From Roseimaritima sediminicola (lineage in GTDB: Bacteria; Planctomycetota; Planctomycetia; Pirellulales; Pirellulaceae), in the NCBI RefSeq assembly GCF_009618275.1, contig NZ_WIAD01000006.1, positions 1-64,000 of the forward strand: DNA of 64,000 nt, given 5' to 3'. Numbering within the stretch: the stretch's first letter is position 1; every line of letters starts with the position of its first letter. Under the pieces are notes generated by a model, which was not told the origin of the DNA, made no database searches, and saw nothing but the letters and a program-made list of their open reading frames with translations. The translations under genes were made by a program, and so were the position numbers. Of this stretch, positions 16,046 to 25,051 are shown one piece after another.

Positions 16046-17671
16046 ATGCCCCGCTCTCGATTAGGCCCCTTGGCTCTGGAATCCCCGCTGGGATCGGTCT
16101 CTGGCGGCGCGGCAGCCCTGGGCTACTGGCGAGCGGTGCACGTCGAGCAGCGAAAGCGATTGGCGGTCAAGATTTTTTCCGTGCCCTTCGGCGGCACGCC
16201 GCAGGGCAAACGCGAGTTCGTCGAGGAGTGGGAAACGCTCAAACGGCTGCGCCACACGGCCATCGCCCGCTGCTACGGTGGCGGCTTTGAGGACAACGAC
16301 GCCTACTTGGCTTACGAACTGATCGAGGGCGAGAGTTTGGCCGAGCAGGTCGACGCCCGGGGGGCTTTGCCCTGGCAGGCGGTTTTGGATCTGGCCGAAC
16401 CGCTGGCCGAAGCCTTGGCCGCCGCCCATGGTCAGGGCGTGATCCACGGCGCCCTCGAACCGGACAAGGTTCGCATGGCGGGCCTCTCGCCGGTGATCGT
16501 CGACTTTCGCAGCCAACGGGCCACGTCGCTGTTTCGTTCGCAGCGGCCCCCGACGATCGAAGACTACGCCTACCGGGCGCCGGAGGTCGTCCAGTCGCCG
16601 CAGGCGGCCAGCGTCAAAAGCGACCTGTACTCGCTGGGAGGCGTCATCTTTTTTGCCCTGACCGGCCGGCATCCGATCACCGGCAGCACCCCCGAAGAGA
16701 TGGTCGAGAATGTCGCGCGGCAGGTGCCTCCGGTCGTGGCCACCGAGGTGTTGGATTGTCCGACGTTCCTCAGTGCGGTCGTCCAACAATTGCTGGAAAA
16801 GGATCCGCTGGACCGGCCTCACGGCGCCGAAGCGGTGACGCTGGCGCTGCGCGAGGTCCGCCGGCGGGCGGCCGAAGGCACCAGTGTGGCCGAGCATGTA
16901 TCGGCGGGTTTCAGCCCCTTGAAGGTGCAGGCCGACAGCCAGGAAGCCCGGGAGCTGCTGGGCAAGGCCGAGCAGGACCTCGAGCCCGAACCCGAACCCC
17001 GGGCACCGATTTGGGAGCGCGCCTGGTTCTTGGGGTTGATGGTCCTGAGTCTGATGGGGCTGATCGCCTGGGTGCTGTGGCCGCCCAGCGAGGATGATCT
17101 GCGAGCTCGCGCCGAAGAACTGCTGGCCGAAGGCGGCCGCATCAAAATGGTGCAGGCCAAAAATCAGGCGCTCTATCCGATCCTGCGACGTTTTCCCGAC
17201 GGCCGCCACGCTCAGTGGGCTCGGGAACAGATCGAACAGGTGGAAATGGCCGAGGCCGAGCATGCGCTGTCGGTCAAAGTTCGCCGCGGCATCAAGCTGC
17301 GGAACGAATCCGAGCGACTGTTTGCCGAAGCGAAACGCTACGAGCAGTTCGGGGACCCTTCCACGGCGATCGACAAGTACCGCAGCATCATCACGCTGTT
17401 TGAGGGCGACGAGGAGCACACCACGTTCGTCAATCTGGCTCGGCGCCAAGTCGCCGAGATCGAAGCGGCCGGGATTCGCAGCGGCCAAGCCGAGCAGATC
17501 ATTCGCAAGCATCTCGAGGAAGCCGATCGCCTGCTGCGGCAGGGGCAGTTGTTCGAGGCCAAGGAGATCTGGAACAGCATCCTCGCGCTGTATGCCGAGA
17601 ACGACGGCGTCCAGCCCCTGGTCATGAAAGCCGAACAGCGTCTGGAAGAGCTCCGCCGCCTGGCCGACTGA
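16046..17671 (+). CDS. Membrane-anchored protein-kinase-like protein, predicted pseudokinase
   Basis: Residues 1-275 have a Ser/Thr kinase fold: a Gly-rich loop region, LAVKIF with the ATP lysine at K42, a YRAPEV activation-segment end (177-182), and SDLYSLGGVIFFALTGRHP. The catalytic loop is broken. HRDLKPEN is replaced by HGALEPDK (134-141) and DFG by DFR (153-155), so the proton-acceptor Asp is gone. A membrane segment at 326-347 leads to a long charged helical outer part (350-541) with TPR-like features. The likely role is scaffolding or signalling by binding rather than phosphotransfer (inference). It sits alone between the lipoprotein gene and korA. Confidence 0.85.
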   Translation: MPRSRLGPLALESPLGSVSGGAAALGYWRAVHVEQRKRLAVKIFSVPFGGTPQGKREFVEEWETLKRLRHTAIARCYGGGFEDNDAYLAYELIEGESLAEQVDARGALPWQAVLDLAEPLAEALAAAHGQGVIHGALEPDKVRMAGLSPVIVDFRSQRATSLFRSQRPPTIEDYAYRAPEVVQSPQAASVKSDLYSLGGVIFFALTGRHPITGSTPEEMVENVARQVPPVVATEVLDCPTFLSAVVQQLLEKDPLDRPHGAEAVTLALREVRRRAAEGTSVAEHVSAGFSPLKVQADSQEARELLGKAEQDLEPEPEPRAPIWERAWFLGLMVLSLMGLIAWVLWPPSEDDLRARAEELLAEGGRIKMVQAKNQALYPILRRFPDGRHAQWAREQIEQVEMAEAEHALSVKVRRGIKLRNESERLFAEAKRYEQFGDPSTAIDKYRSIITLFEGDEEHTTFVNLARRQVAEIEAAGIRSGQAEQIIRKHLEEADRLLRQGQLFEAKEIWNSILALYAENDGVQPLVMKAEQRLEELRRLAD

Positions 17672-18044
17672 ATCGGCGAAGTGTCGGGCTCGATTGCACG
17701 GTTCTGATTCAACCCCGGGCCGCCGGCCTCCGGACACGCTCGGCCATGGCCGAACAGCCCGGAAAAAACAGGGTGAAGCGGCAATTTGAGGCTGACGAAA
17801 CGGGGCGACTGTGGAAGAATGAAGGGGCTGCGACAGTTTTACCAATCGTAATGTCTGTCCGATGTCTTGTAGATTCCTACACTTTTACTAACCCGTCCCG
17901 GATCTCCGATTCGATAGAATCCCTACAGACCCTCCTTTTCCGGTCGGCCGATACCCTTCGCGCGGGCTTGCAAAACCCGCTTGTCGAGGCGGCTGAACGG
18001 GCTCGCCGAATCCATTAGCTGCATCCCTTTGCGGACATTTTGCC
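17672..18044. other. Intergenic region upstream of korA
   Basis: The stretch has lower GC around 17820-17900 (TTTTACCAATCGTAATGTC), where a promoter would be expected. A small hairpin GCGGG/CCCGC occurs at 17962-17980. An open frame of 90 codons exists but looks non-coding. I see no RNA gene. Confidence 0.4.
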
Positions 18045-19958
18045 GTGGAAACCTCACCAGAATCATCAAATTCACCCGTCGAACACGTCTCCGGAATCAC
18101 CGTTCGCCTGGCCGGCGACAGCGGTGACGGTATGCAGCTGCTCGGTACCCAGCTGACCAATACCAGTGCGTTGGCCGGCAACGACGTGGCCACCTTTCCG
18201 GATTTCCCGGCCGAAATCCGGGCTCCCCGCGGTACGCGTGCCGGGGTCAGCGGATTCCAGGTCCAATTCGCCGCCGAGGAGATCTTCACGCCCGGCGACA
18301 CGCTGGACTGCTTGGTCGTCATGAACCCGGCGGCGTTGGTGACGAACCTGGCCGACCTTCGCAAGGGCGGGATCCTGGTCGTCAACGAGGACGGGTTTAA
18401 CGAGAAAGAGTTCAAGCTCGCCAAGATCGACAAGAACCCGCTGGAGGACGAAGTCCTCGAGTCCAGTTACCGGATCGTCAAGGTCTCGATGACCAAGCTG
18501 ACCCGCGAGGCGGTCAGCGAACTGGGCCTGAGCGTCAAGATCGCCGATCGCTGCAAGAACTTCTTCGCGATGGGATTGGTGTACTGGTTGTTCGGCCGCT
18601 CGCTGGAACCGACGCTGCGGTTTATCCAGGACAAGTTCGGCAAGAAACCCGACGTGGCGCAGGCCAACGAGTCGGCCCTGCGCGCCGGTTGGGCCTTTGG
18701 CGAAACGACCGAAGCGTTCGGCGTCAGCTACCGCGTCGAGGCGGCCGAGCTGGAACCGGGAACCTACAAGAACGTGATGGGCAACCAGGCCCTGGCTTGG
18801 GGCCTGTTGGCCGCCGCCCACCGCAGCGGCAAGGAGCTGTTCTATGGGACGTATCCGATCACGCCGGCCAGCGACATCCTGCACGAATTGACCAAATACA
18901 AAAACTTTGGCGTGCGGACGTTCCAGGCCGAGGACGAAATCGCCGCCGTCGGAGCCACGATCGGAGCCGCCTTTGGCGGCACGATGGCCGTCACGGCCAG
19001 CAGCGGTCCCGGAATCGCCCTCAAGGCCGAAGCGATGGGCCTCGGGATGATGGTCGAGCTGCCGATGGTCGTCATCAACGTCCAACGCGGCGGCCCCAGC
19101 ACCGGTCTGCCGACCAAGACCGAGCAGAGCGACCTGTTGCAAGCGATGTTTGGCCGCAATGGCGAATCGCCCCTGCCGATTCTGGCTCCGCAAAGCCCCG
19201 GCGATTGCTTCGATGTGGTGCAGGAAGCCTGGCGCTTGGCCGTCGAATGCATGACCCCCGTGATGGTCCTGTCCGACGGTTACATCGCCAACGGCAGCGA
19301 ACCCTGGAAGATTCCCGATGTCGCGTCGATGGATCCGATCGTGGTCCATCACCCCGACGCGCCCGGCGATGCGGACGAACCCTTCCTGCCCTACATGCGG
19401 GATGAGAACCTCGCTCGGCCCTGGGCCATTCCCGGCACCGACGGTTTGATGCATCGCATCGGCGGTTTGGAAAAGGAAGACGGCACCGGCAACGTCAGCT
19501 ACGACCCGGCCAACCACCAACACATGACCGACACCCGAGCCCAAAAGGTTGCTCTGGTGGCCGAGCGGATTCCCGAACAGGAAGTGTTTGGTGAAACCGA
19601 AGGCGAGGTGTTGGTGGTCAGCTGGGGTGGAACCTACGGCGCTTGCCACACGGCGGTCAGCCGTTGCCAGCGGGCCGGATTGACCGTCAGCCACGCCCAC
19701 GTTCGCTACCTGAATCCCCTGCCCCGCAATCTCGGGGATCTGCTGAAGAGCTTCAAAACCGTGTTGGTACCCGAGCTGAACACCGGACAACTGCGGATGC
19801 TGTTGCGGCACCAATATCTGGTCGACTGCATCGGCATCAACAAAGTCCAGGGCAAACCGTTCACGGTGACGGAATTGGTCGAAGCGATTCGCGACCAGGC
19901 CTGCATCGGAAAGGACTGCACCGTGGTGGACCAGAAACTGAAGATCCGCGTCGGTTAA
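18045..19958 (+). CDS. korA: 2-oxoacid:ferredoxin oxidoreductase, fused gamma-alpha subunit
   Basis: The 637-residue protein joins the gamma domain (about 15-195: ITVRLAGDSGDGMQLLG, FPDFPAEIRAPRGT) to the alpha domain (about 225-637: GNQALAWGLLAAAHR, FYGTYPITPASDILHEL, AVTASSGPGIALKAEAMGLG). This is the KorA-type arrangement of 2-oxoglutarate or related 2-oxoacid oxidoreductases. They oxidatively decarboxylate the 2-oxoacid with CoA and reduce ferredoxin. The next gene encodes the thiamine-diphosphate beta subunit, 59 bases downstream. The start is GTG at 18045. No delta (ferredoxin) subunit is nearby, as usual for the two-subunit Kor type. The precise 2-oxoacid cannot be read from the sequence. 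Confidence 0.93.
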   Translation: METSPESSNSPVEHVSGITVRLAGDSGDGMQLLGTQLTNTSALAGNDVATFPDFPAEIRAPRGTRAGVSGFQVQFAAEEIFTPGDTLDCLVVMNPAALVTNLADLRKGGILVVNEDGFNEKEFKLAKIDKNPLEDEVLESSYRIVKVSMTKLTREAVSELGLSVKIADRCKNFFAMGLVYWLFGRSLEPTLRFIQDKFGKKPDVAQANESALRAGWAFGETTEAFGVSYRVEAAELEPGTYKNVMGNQALAWGLLAAAHRSGKELFYGTYPITPASDILHELTKYKNFGVRTFQAEDEIAAVGATIGAAFGGTMAVTASSGPGIALKAEAMGLGMMVELPMVVINVQRGGPSTGLPTKTEQSDLLQAMFGRNGESPLPILAPQSPGDCFDVVQEAWRLAVECMTPVMVLSDGYIANGSEPWKIPDVASMDPIVVHHPDAPGDADEPFLPYMRDENLARPWAIPGTDGLMHRIGGLEKEDGTGNVSYDPANHQHMTDTRAQKVALVAERIPEQEVFGETEGEVLVVSWGGTYGACHTAVSRCQRAGLTVSHAHVRYLNPLPRNLGDLLKSFKTVLVPELNTGQLRMLLRHQYLVDCIGINKVQGKPFTVTELVEAIRDQACIGKDCTVVDQKLKIRVG

Positions 19959-20017
19959 ACCGCTGGCCGATCGTTTTTCACACTCAGCCAATCACGCAAC
20001 TTTCTCAAGTATTTGAA

Positions 20018-21028
20018 ATGAATTTACCGGTTTTGAAAGCGGCCGACTTTGCCAGCGATCAGGATGTGCGTTGGTGCCCGGGCTGCGGCGATTACTCGAT
20101 CCTCGCCCAAATGAAAAAGGTGCTGCCCACGCTGGGCGTGCCGCGCGAGAAGATCGTCTTTATCAGCGGCATCGGCTGCAGCAGCCGCTTTCCGTACTAC
20201 ATGAACACCTACGGGATGCACAGCATCCACGGCCGGGCGCCGACGTTCGCCACGGGGCTGAAAGCCACGCGGCCGGATCTGATGGTCTGGGTGATCACCG
20301 GCGACGGCGACGCCCTGTCGATCGGCGGCAACCACTTCATTCACGCCTTGCGCCGCAACGTGGATGTCAACATCGTCCTGTTCAACAACCGCATCTACGG
20401 TCTGACCAAGGGCCAGTACAGCCCGACCAGTGGCGAAGGCCAGGTCACCAAGAGCACGCCGATGGGTTCGATCGACCATCCGCTGAACCCCCTGAGTGTG
20501 GCGCTGGCGGCCGAGGCGACGTTCGTTGCCCGCAGCATCGATGCCCATGTCAAACACCTGGAAGCCACGCTGAAGCGGGCGGCCGAGCACAAGGGCACGT
20601 CGTTGGTCGAGGTGTATCAGAACTGCAACGTATTCAACGACGGGGCGATGAGCTATGCCCAAGACCGTACCCAGCGGCCTGAGAACACGATCGAGCTGGA
20701 GCACGGCAAACCGCTGATCTTCGGCAAGGATCGCGACAAGGGCATCCGCATGGTGGGCAATCGTCTGGAGATCGTTCGCACGGCTGACGTGCCCGCCGAC
20801 GACCTGCTGATCCACGACGAAAAAACGCTCGATCCGACCCAGCACTTCATGCTCAGCCGGATGCGACACCCCGAGTTTCCCGAGCCGATCGGCGTGTTCC
20901 GCGATGTCCAAGGCATTGCGACCTACGACGACCAGATCAACGACCAGGTTGCCGCCGCTCGGGACGCCAAGGGGACGGGCGACTTGCAACAGTTGTTCAA
21001 TTCCGGCGACACCTGGGAAGTCGCCTAG
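20018..21028 (+). CDS. korB: 2-oxoacid:ferredoxin oxidoreductase, beta subunit
   Basis: The 336-residue thiamine-diphosphate-binding subunit starts MNLPVLKAADFASDQDVRWC. The WCPGCGD motif (Cys20, Cys23) binds part of the [4Fe-4S] cluster. GDGDALSIGGNHFIHALRRN with NNRIYGLTKGQYSPTS forms the cofactor-binding region typical of KorB. It works with the alpha-gamma subunit encoded upstream in the cytoplasm. cysK follows 57 bases later in the same direction and may be co-transcribed, linking 2-oxoacid oxidation with cysteine synthesis only by position. Confidence 0.95.
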   Translation: MNLPVLKAADFASDQDVRWCPGCGDYSILAQMKKVLPTLGVPREKIVFISGIGCSSRFPYYMNTYGMHSIHGRAPTFATGLKATRPDLMVWVITGDGDALSIGGNHFIHALRRNVDVNIVLFNNRIYGLTKGQYSPTSGEGQVTKSTPMGSIDHPLNPLSVALAAEATFVARSIDAHVKHLEATLKRAAEHKGTSLVEVYQNCNVFNDGAMSYAQDRTQRPENTIELEHGKPLIFGKDRDKGIRMVGNRLEIVRTADVPADDLLIHDEKTLDPTQHFMLSRMRHPEFPEPIGVFRDVQGIATYDDQINDQVAAARDAKGTGDLQQLFNSGDTWEVA

Positions 21029-21085
21029 GAAGGAGCGCCGCCCCAGCTCGCTTACTGCTTCATTGTTTCTACCAAGGATGTAACT

Positions 21086-22024
21086 ATGTCACGCGGGAAA
21101 ACCTATCCGAACGCTGCACGTGCCATCGGCGATACGCCGATGATTCAGATCAATCGTCTGGCGCCCGAAGGGGCCGAGATCTTTGCCAAGTGCGAGTTCT
21201 TCCAGCCGCTGAATAGCGTCAAGGATCGGATCGGCGTGGCCATGATCGAAGCCGGCGAGCGAGACGGCAAAATCAATGCCGAGACGCACGTGATCGAACC
21301 GACCAGCGGCAATACGGGGATCGCCCTGGCGTTCGTCTGCGCGGCCAAAGGATACAAGTTGACGCTGACGATGCCCGAATCGATGTCGGTCGAGCGACGG
21401 GCACTGCTGCGGGCGATGGGCGCCAACCTGGTGCTCACCCCCGCGGCCGAAGGCATGAACGGCGCGATCAGCGCCGCCGGCGAGATGGTGGAAAAAACCG
21501 ACAACGCCTTCATGCCCCAGCAGTTCGAGAACCCGGCCAATCCCGACATCCACGAAACCACCACCGGCCCCGAAATCTGGGAAGACAGCGGCCAACGGAT
21601 CGATGCCATCGTCGCCGGCGTGGGCACCGGAGGCACGATCACCGGAGTGGCCCGTTACCTGAAGCGGTTGAACCCCGATTTCAAAGCCATCGCCGTCGAA
21701 CCCAAGCACTCGCCGGTGATCAGTGGCGGCTCGCCCGGCAAGCACCGCATCCAGGGAATCGGAGCAGGCTTTGTGCCCAAGAATCTCGACACGTCCTTGG
21801 TCGATGATGTGATCCAGGTCGATGACGAAGACGCCTTTGAGTACGGCCGGCTGTTGGCCAAGCAGGAAGGCATCATGGCCGGAATCAGCAGCGGAGCCAA
21901 CATTTGGGCGGCGATCGAGCTGGCCAAACGCCCGGAGTTTAAAGGCAAGCGCATCGTCACGATCATGTGCAGCCTGGGCGAACGCTACCTCAGCACGCCC
22001 CTGTTCGGCGATCTGGGAATCTAA
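21086..22024 (+). CDS. cysK: Cysteine synthase (O-acetylserine sulfhydrylase)
   Basis: The 312-residue PLP enzyme makes cysteine from O-acetylserine and sulfide. The PLP lysine is K46 in LNSVKDRIG. EPTSGNTGIALAFVCAAKGY is the substrate loop, GVGTGGTITGVARYLK binds the PLP phosphate, and AGISSGANIWAA lies near the C-terminus. Length and order match CysK/CysM. AAGGATG precedes the ATG at 21086. An array of 27-bp repeats begins directly after the stop codon. Together with cysH at 11.9 kb it covers two steps of sulfate assimilation in this window. Confidence 0.96.
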   Translation: MSRGKTYPNAARAIGDTPMIQINRLAPEGAEIFAKCEFFQPLNSVKDRIGVAMIEAGERDGKINAETHVIEPTSGNTGIALAFVCAAKGYKLTLTMPESMSVERRALLRAMGANLVLTPAAEGMNGAISAAGEMVEKTDNAFMPQQFENPANPDIHETTTGPEIWEDSGQRIDAIVAGVGTGGTITGVARYLKRLNPDFKAIAVEPKHSPVISGGSPGKHRIQGIGAGFVPKNLDTSLVDDVIQVDDEDAFEYGRLLAKQEGIMAGISSGANIWAAIELAKRPEFKGKRIVTIMCSLGERYLSTPLFGDLGI

Positions 22025-22025
22025 C

Positions 22026-22295
22026 CAGTGGCATAGGCTTCCAGCCTGTGAACAGTGGCATAGGCTTCCAGCCTGTGAGCAGTGGCATAGGCTTCCAGCC
22101 TGTGAGCAGTGGCATAGGCTTCCAGCCTGTGAGCAGTGGCATAGGCTTCCAGCTTGTGAGCAGTGGCATAGGCTTCCAGCTTGTGAACAGTGGCATAGGC
22201 TTCCAGCCTGTGAACAGTGGCATAGGCCCCAGCCTGTGAACAGTGGCATAGGCTTCCAACCTGTGAGCAGTGGCATAGGCCCCAGCCTATGCCAC
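22026..22295 (+). repeat. About ten-unit array of the 24-base motif, 27-bp period
   Basis: CAGTGGCATAGGCTTCCAGC-type units start every 27 bases from 22026, two bases after the cysK stop. Variants appear inside the array: CTTGTGAG in two units, CCCCAGCC in two, and a final unit that reads back into the inverse motif at about 22283. The interval from here to the next gene (22296-22393) holds no other feature I can name. Confidence 0.93.
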
Positions 22296-22393
22296 TTTTA
22301 TTCCTGCGCGACGAGAGCGGGATGGTTATCATGGGAGGCAGTGCCCGCCACCGGCTTTCGCCGGTTTGCTCCCACCTTGATCACCGCCTGCCC

Positions 22394-25045
22394 ATGAATT
22401 CGTTTGGCTTTCTCGCTCGCAAGCGGTTGCCTACGCCTGCTCGGCTCTTGTTGGGCGTTGTCCTCTTATCAGCTTTGGGCGGCCTGGCGAACCATGCCCG
22501 GGCTGCCGAACTGCAGGACCGGGCGACGTACTCCGACGCGGTCGTGCCTTTTCTGCGGCAGCACTGCACCGCTTGCCACGGCGCTGAGGAGGCGGGGGCG
22601 GGTCTGCGGCTCGATACCCTGGAACCCGATTTCCTCAGCCCCCAATCGGCCGGCGCGTGGGTCGAGGTGATGGACCAGATCAATTTGGGCCAGATGCCTC
22701 CCGAAGGGGAGCCTCGGCCGGAGGCGGAACGGTTACGTCGTGTGACCAGCTGGATCGCCGATGAACTGCGTTTCGCCGAAAAGCGACGCAGCGGAGCGGG
22801 CCGCGGAGTGATCATGCGGCGGCTGAATCGATTCGAGGTCGCCAATACTTTGCGCGACCTGCTGCACCTGCAGTTCCTGCCGGGCGAAAGTCCGCTGGAC
22901 CAGTTGCCGCCCGATGGCACGGCCGAAGGATTCGACAAGGTGGCGACCGCCCTGATGCTCGACCCCAGCTTGCTGGAACAGTACTTTCAAGTCGCTTCGC
23001 AGGTCGCCCAGCGCGCGATCGTCGACGGACCGCCGCAGTATCCTACGCGGCGCATGCGCTATGAGCTTGAAGAGACGGCCAACAATCGTGCGATCGATTA
23101 CTTGTGCGCGAATCCGGCGATCGAGTGTCGTGAGAACGAGATCGTATTGATGGCCGACGCGACGCGGTCCTTCGGCGTGATGAAGTACGGCGATACGCGC
23201 GACGAGATACCGACCAGCGGCCTGTATCGCATTCGCGTTCGCGCGTGGGGCACGCCCGGGGCCGAGGGGCATCCGGTGCGAATGCGGTTCCGGCAGGACC
23301 ATCCTCAAGACGATCAACAACTGCTGCTGGAAACCGAAGTGACCGACCAGCCGACGGTCTACGAAGCGGTCGTGCCGCGGGATCCCAAGTGTGGTGAATA
23401 CCATGTGGAGATCTTGAATCCGGCCCGTTTTCGCTTGACCAGTTCCGTGGGTGTGCAGTTTCGCCGCGAGCAACAAGAGGCTTCGGCGGAGAACGATTTT
23501 GCGACCGCGCTGCGCTTGCAATCTCGGCAACAACTGGAATCGCTGACCTTCTCGCGGCCCAACCCCGAAACGGCCGATACCGGCCGACTGGCCAAGCTGT
23601 ACGTCGACTGGATCGAGTGCGAGGGACCGCTGTACGAACAATGGCCGCCGCGCAGCCACCAGCAGCTGCTGTTTCGCGGCGAGGGGGCTACCGAAGACCT
23701 CGACTATGCCACGGAGATTTTTCGGCGGTTCCTGCCCCGTGCCTATCGCCGTCCCATCACCGACGAAGATCTGCAGTCGGTGATGGCCGTCGTCGAAGCG
23801 GAGCTGGCCGCAGGTCGGTCGTTCCATGATGCGATCCGCGCCGGTTTGACCGTAACGCTGTGCTCCCCGCACTTCCTGTTTTTGATCGAACCGGCTGGCG
23901 ACGATGGCGGCGGCGACGCGCACCGTAACGACGCGCACCGTAACGACGCGCACCGTGACGACGAGCACGGTGGCGACGATGCGATCAGCGACGATCAACC
24001 GGGCGTCCCACGGCGGCTGAACGACTGGGAGCTGGCCACGCGGCTGAGCTATTTCCTGTGGTCGTCGATGCCTGACGAGCGGTTGTTTGACCTGGCTGCG
24101 GCCGGCCGGCTGCACCAGCCCGAGGTGTTGCTCGCCGAAGTCGACCGGATGCTCGCCGACGAAAAAGCGGCGGCCTTGATCGACAGTTTTGCCGCCCAGT
24201 GGTTGAAGACAGACGCGTTCCTGGCCTTTGCGCCCGACCAGCGGACCTATCGTGATTACAGCCCTGCCCTCGGTGAAGCGATGGTGAGGGAACCACTGGC
24301 GTTCTTTCGCGAAGTCCTGCAGTCCAACGAATCGCTGCTCTCGTTCGTCGATTCCGATTGGACGATGGTCAATGAGACGCTCGCCGATTTCTACGGTTTG
24401 AGCGATGTGTCCGGTGATGCGTTTCGGCGAGTCGTGCTGCCCGACGATTCGCCTCGCGGTGGGCTGTTGGGGATGGCCGGAGTGGCCCTGATGGGTTCTG
24501 ACGGCGTGCGTACCAAACCGGTACACCGCGGTGCCTATGTTCGCGACGTGTTGTTCAACGACCCGCCGGACCCGCCGCCACCGGGTGTGGGGGAAGTGGA
24601 ACCGAACATCCAAGGCGAGCGATTGACGGTTCGGCAGCGCTTGATCCAACACCAACAGATCGCTTCCTGTGCGGCCTGTCACCTGCGGATCGATTGTTAC
24701 GGTCTGGCCTTGGAGAATTTTAACGTCATCGGCCAATGGCGGACGCGCCAGGACGGCGAAGACTTTCGTGGCGATCGCACGCCGCCGATCGATCCTTCGG
24801 GCGTGTTGCCCAACGGGCAAGCGTTCGACTCGTTCGCCGAATTTAAAAGCTTGCTGCTGCAGCGGCCGGAGCGTGTTGCGCGAGGGCTGAGCGAGAAGAT
24901 GTTAACCTATGCCTTGGGACGCGGCATCGACGCCCGAGACCGCAGCACCGTCGATGCGTTGGTCGACCAGTTGGTCGCCGAGGACTACCGGCTGCAGACG
25001 TTGATTCGTGGGATCGTCACGAGCAAACCCTTTCAGCAGAAGTAG
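22394..25045 (+). CDS. DUF1592-family cytochrome-type protein (PSCyt1-DUF1587-DUF1595-DUF1592-DUF1588-DUF1585)
   Basis: The 883-residue exported protein starts MNSFGFLARKRLPTPARLLLG with a signal peptide ending near HARAAEL. A PSCyt1 domain carries CTACH at residues 58-62. DUF1587 follows (MRRLNRFEVANTLRDLLHLQ), then DUF1595/DUF1592 (RRFLPRAYRRPITDEDLQ; LSYFLWSSMPDERLF), DUF1588 with a second haem-type motif CAACH, and C-terminal DUF1585 (RGLSEKMLTYALGRGID). A short HRNDAHRNDAHRDDEH tract is a local repeat insertion. The family is a predicted c-type cytochrome of unknown reaction. It forms an operon with the DUF1552 gene six bases downstream. An in-frame upstream extension overlaps repeats and is not favoured. 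Confidence 0.93.
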   Translation: MNSFGFLARKRLPTPARLLLGVVLLSALGGLANHARAAELQDRATYSDAVVPFLRQHCTACHGAEEAGAGLRLDTLEPDFLSPQSAGAWVEVMDQINLGQMPPEGEPRPEAERLRRVTSWIADELRFAEKRRSGAGRGVIMRRLNRFEVANTLRDLLHLQFLPGESPLDQLPPDGTAEGFDKVATALMLDPSLLEQYFQVASQVAQRAIVDGPPQYPTRRMRYELEETANNRAIDYLCANPAIECRENEIVLMADATRSFGVMKYGDTRDEIPTSGLYRIRVRAWGTPGAEGHPVRMRFRQDHPQDDQQLLLETEVTDQPTVYEAVVPRDPKCGEYHVEILNPARFRLTSSVGVQFRREQQEASAENDFATALRLQSRQQLESLTFSRPNPETADTGRLAKLYVDWIECEGPLYEQWPPRSHQQLLFRGEGATEDLDYATEIFRRFLPRAYRRPITDEDLQSVMAVVEAELAAGRSFHDAIRAGLTVTLCSPHFLFLIEPAGDDGGGDAHRNDAHRNDAHRDDEHGGDDAISDDQPGVPRRLNDWELATRLSYFLWSSMPDERLFDLAAAGRLHQPEVLLAEVDRMLADEKAAALIDSFAAQWLKTDAFLAFAPDQRTYRDYSPALGEAMVREPLAFFREVLQSNESLLSFVDSDWTMVNETLADFYGLSDVSGDAFRRVVLPDDSPRGGLLGMAGVALMGSDGVRTKPVHRGAYVRDVLFNDPPDPPPPGVGEVEPNIQGERLTVRQRLIQHQQIASCAACHLRIDCYGLALENFNVIGQWRTRQDGEDFRGDRTPPIDPSGVLPNGQAFDSFAEFKSLLLQRPERVARGLSEKMLTYALGRGIDARDRSTVDALVDQLVAEDYRLQTLIRGIVTSKPFQQK
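23912..23965 (+). repeat. 15-bp repeats inside the DUF1592 gene
   Basis: About three copies of GACGCGCACCGTAAC encode the DAHRN pentapeptide repeats. They sit in a loop between DUF1595 and DUF1592, so they probably do not break the fold. Confidence 0.8.
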
Positions 25046-25051
25046 GAACCG

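Noticed and set aside
16061-17845. 594-codon ORF antisense to the pseudokinase gene
   Set aside because: It is a high-GC shadow frame with Arg/Gln/His-biased composition; the sense strand has a clear kinase fold.
17962-17980. tRNA or terminator in the korA upstream region
   Set aside because: The hairpin is only five base pairs, has no T-run, and no cloverleaf can be drawn around it.
18072-19991. 639-codon ORF antisense to korA
   Set aside because: The sense strand encodes a full KorA; the antisense product has no domain and biased composition.
22026-22295. Open reading frames encoding GIGFQPV / HRLEAYAT / AGSLCHC peptides
   Set aside because: The repeat period is a multiple of three, which keeps every frame open. 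The peptides only reflect the repeat and change by frame.
22733-24820. 695-codon ORF antisense to the DUF1592 gene
   Set aside because: Shadow of the real gene with no recognisable domain.
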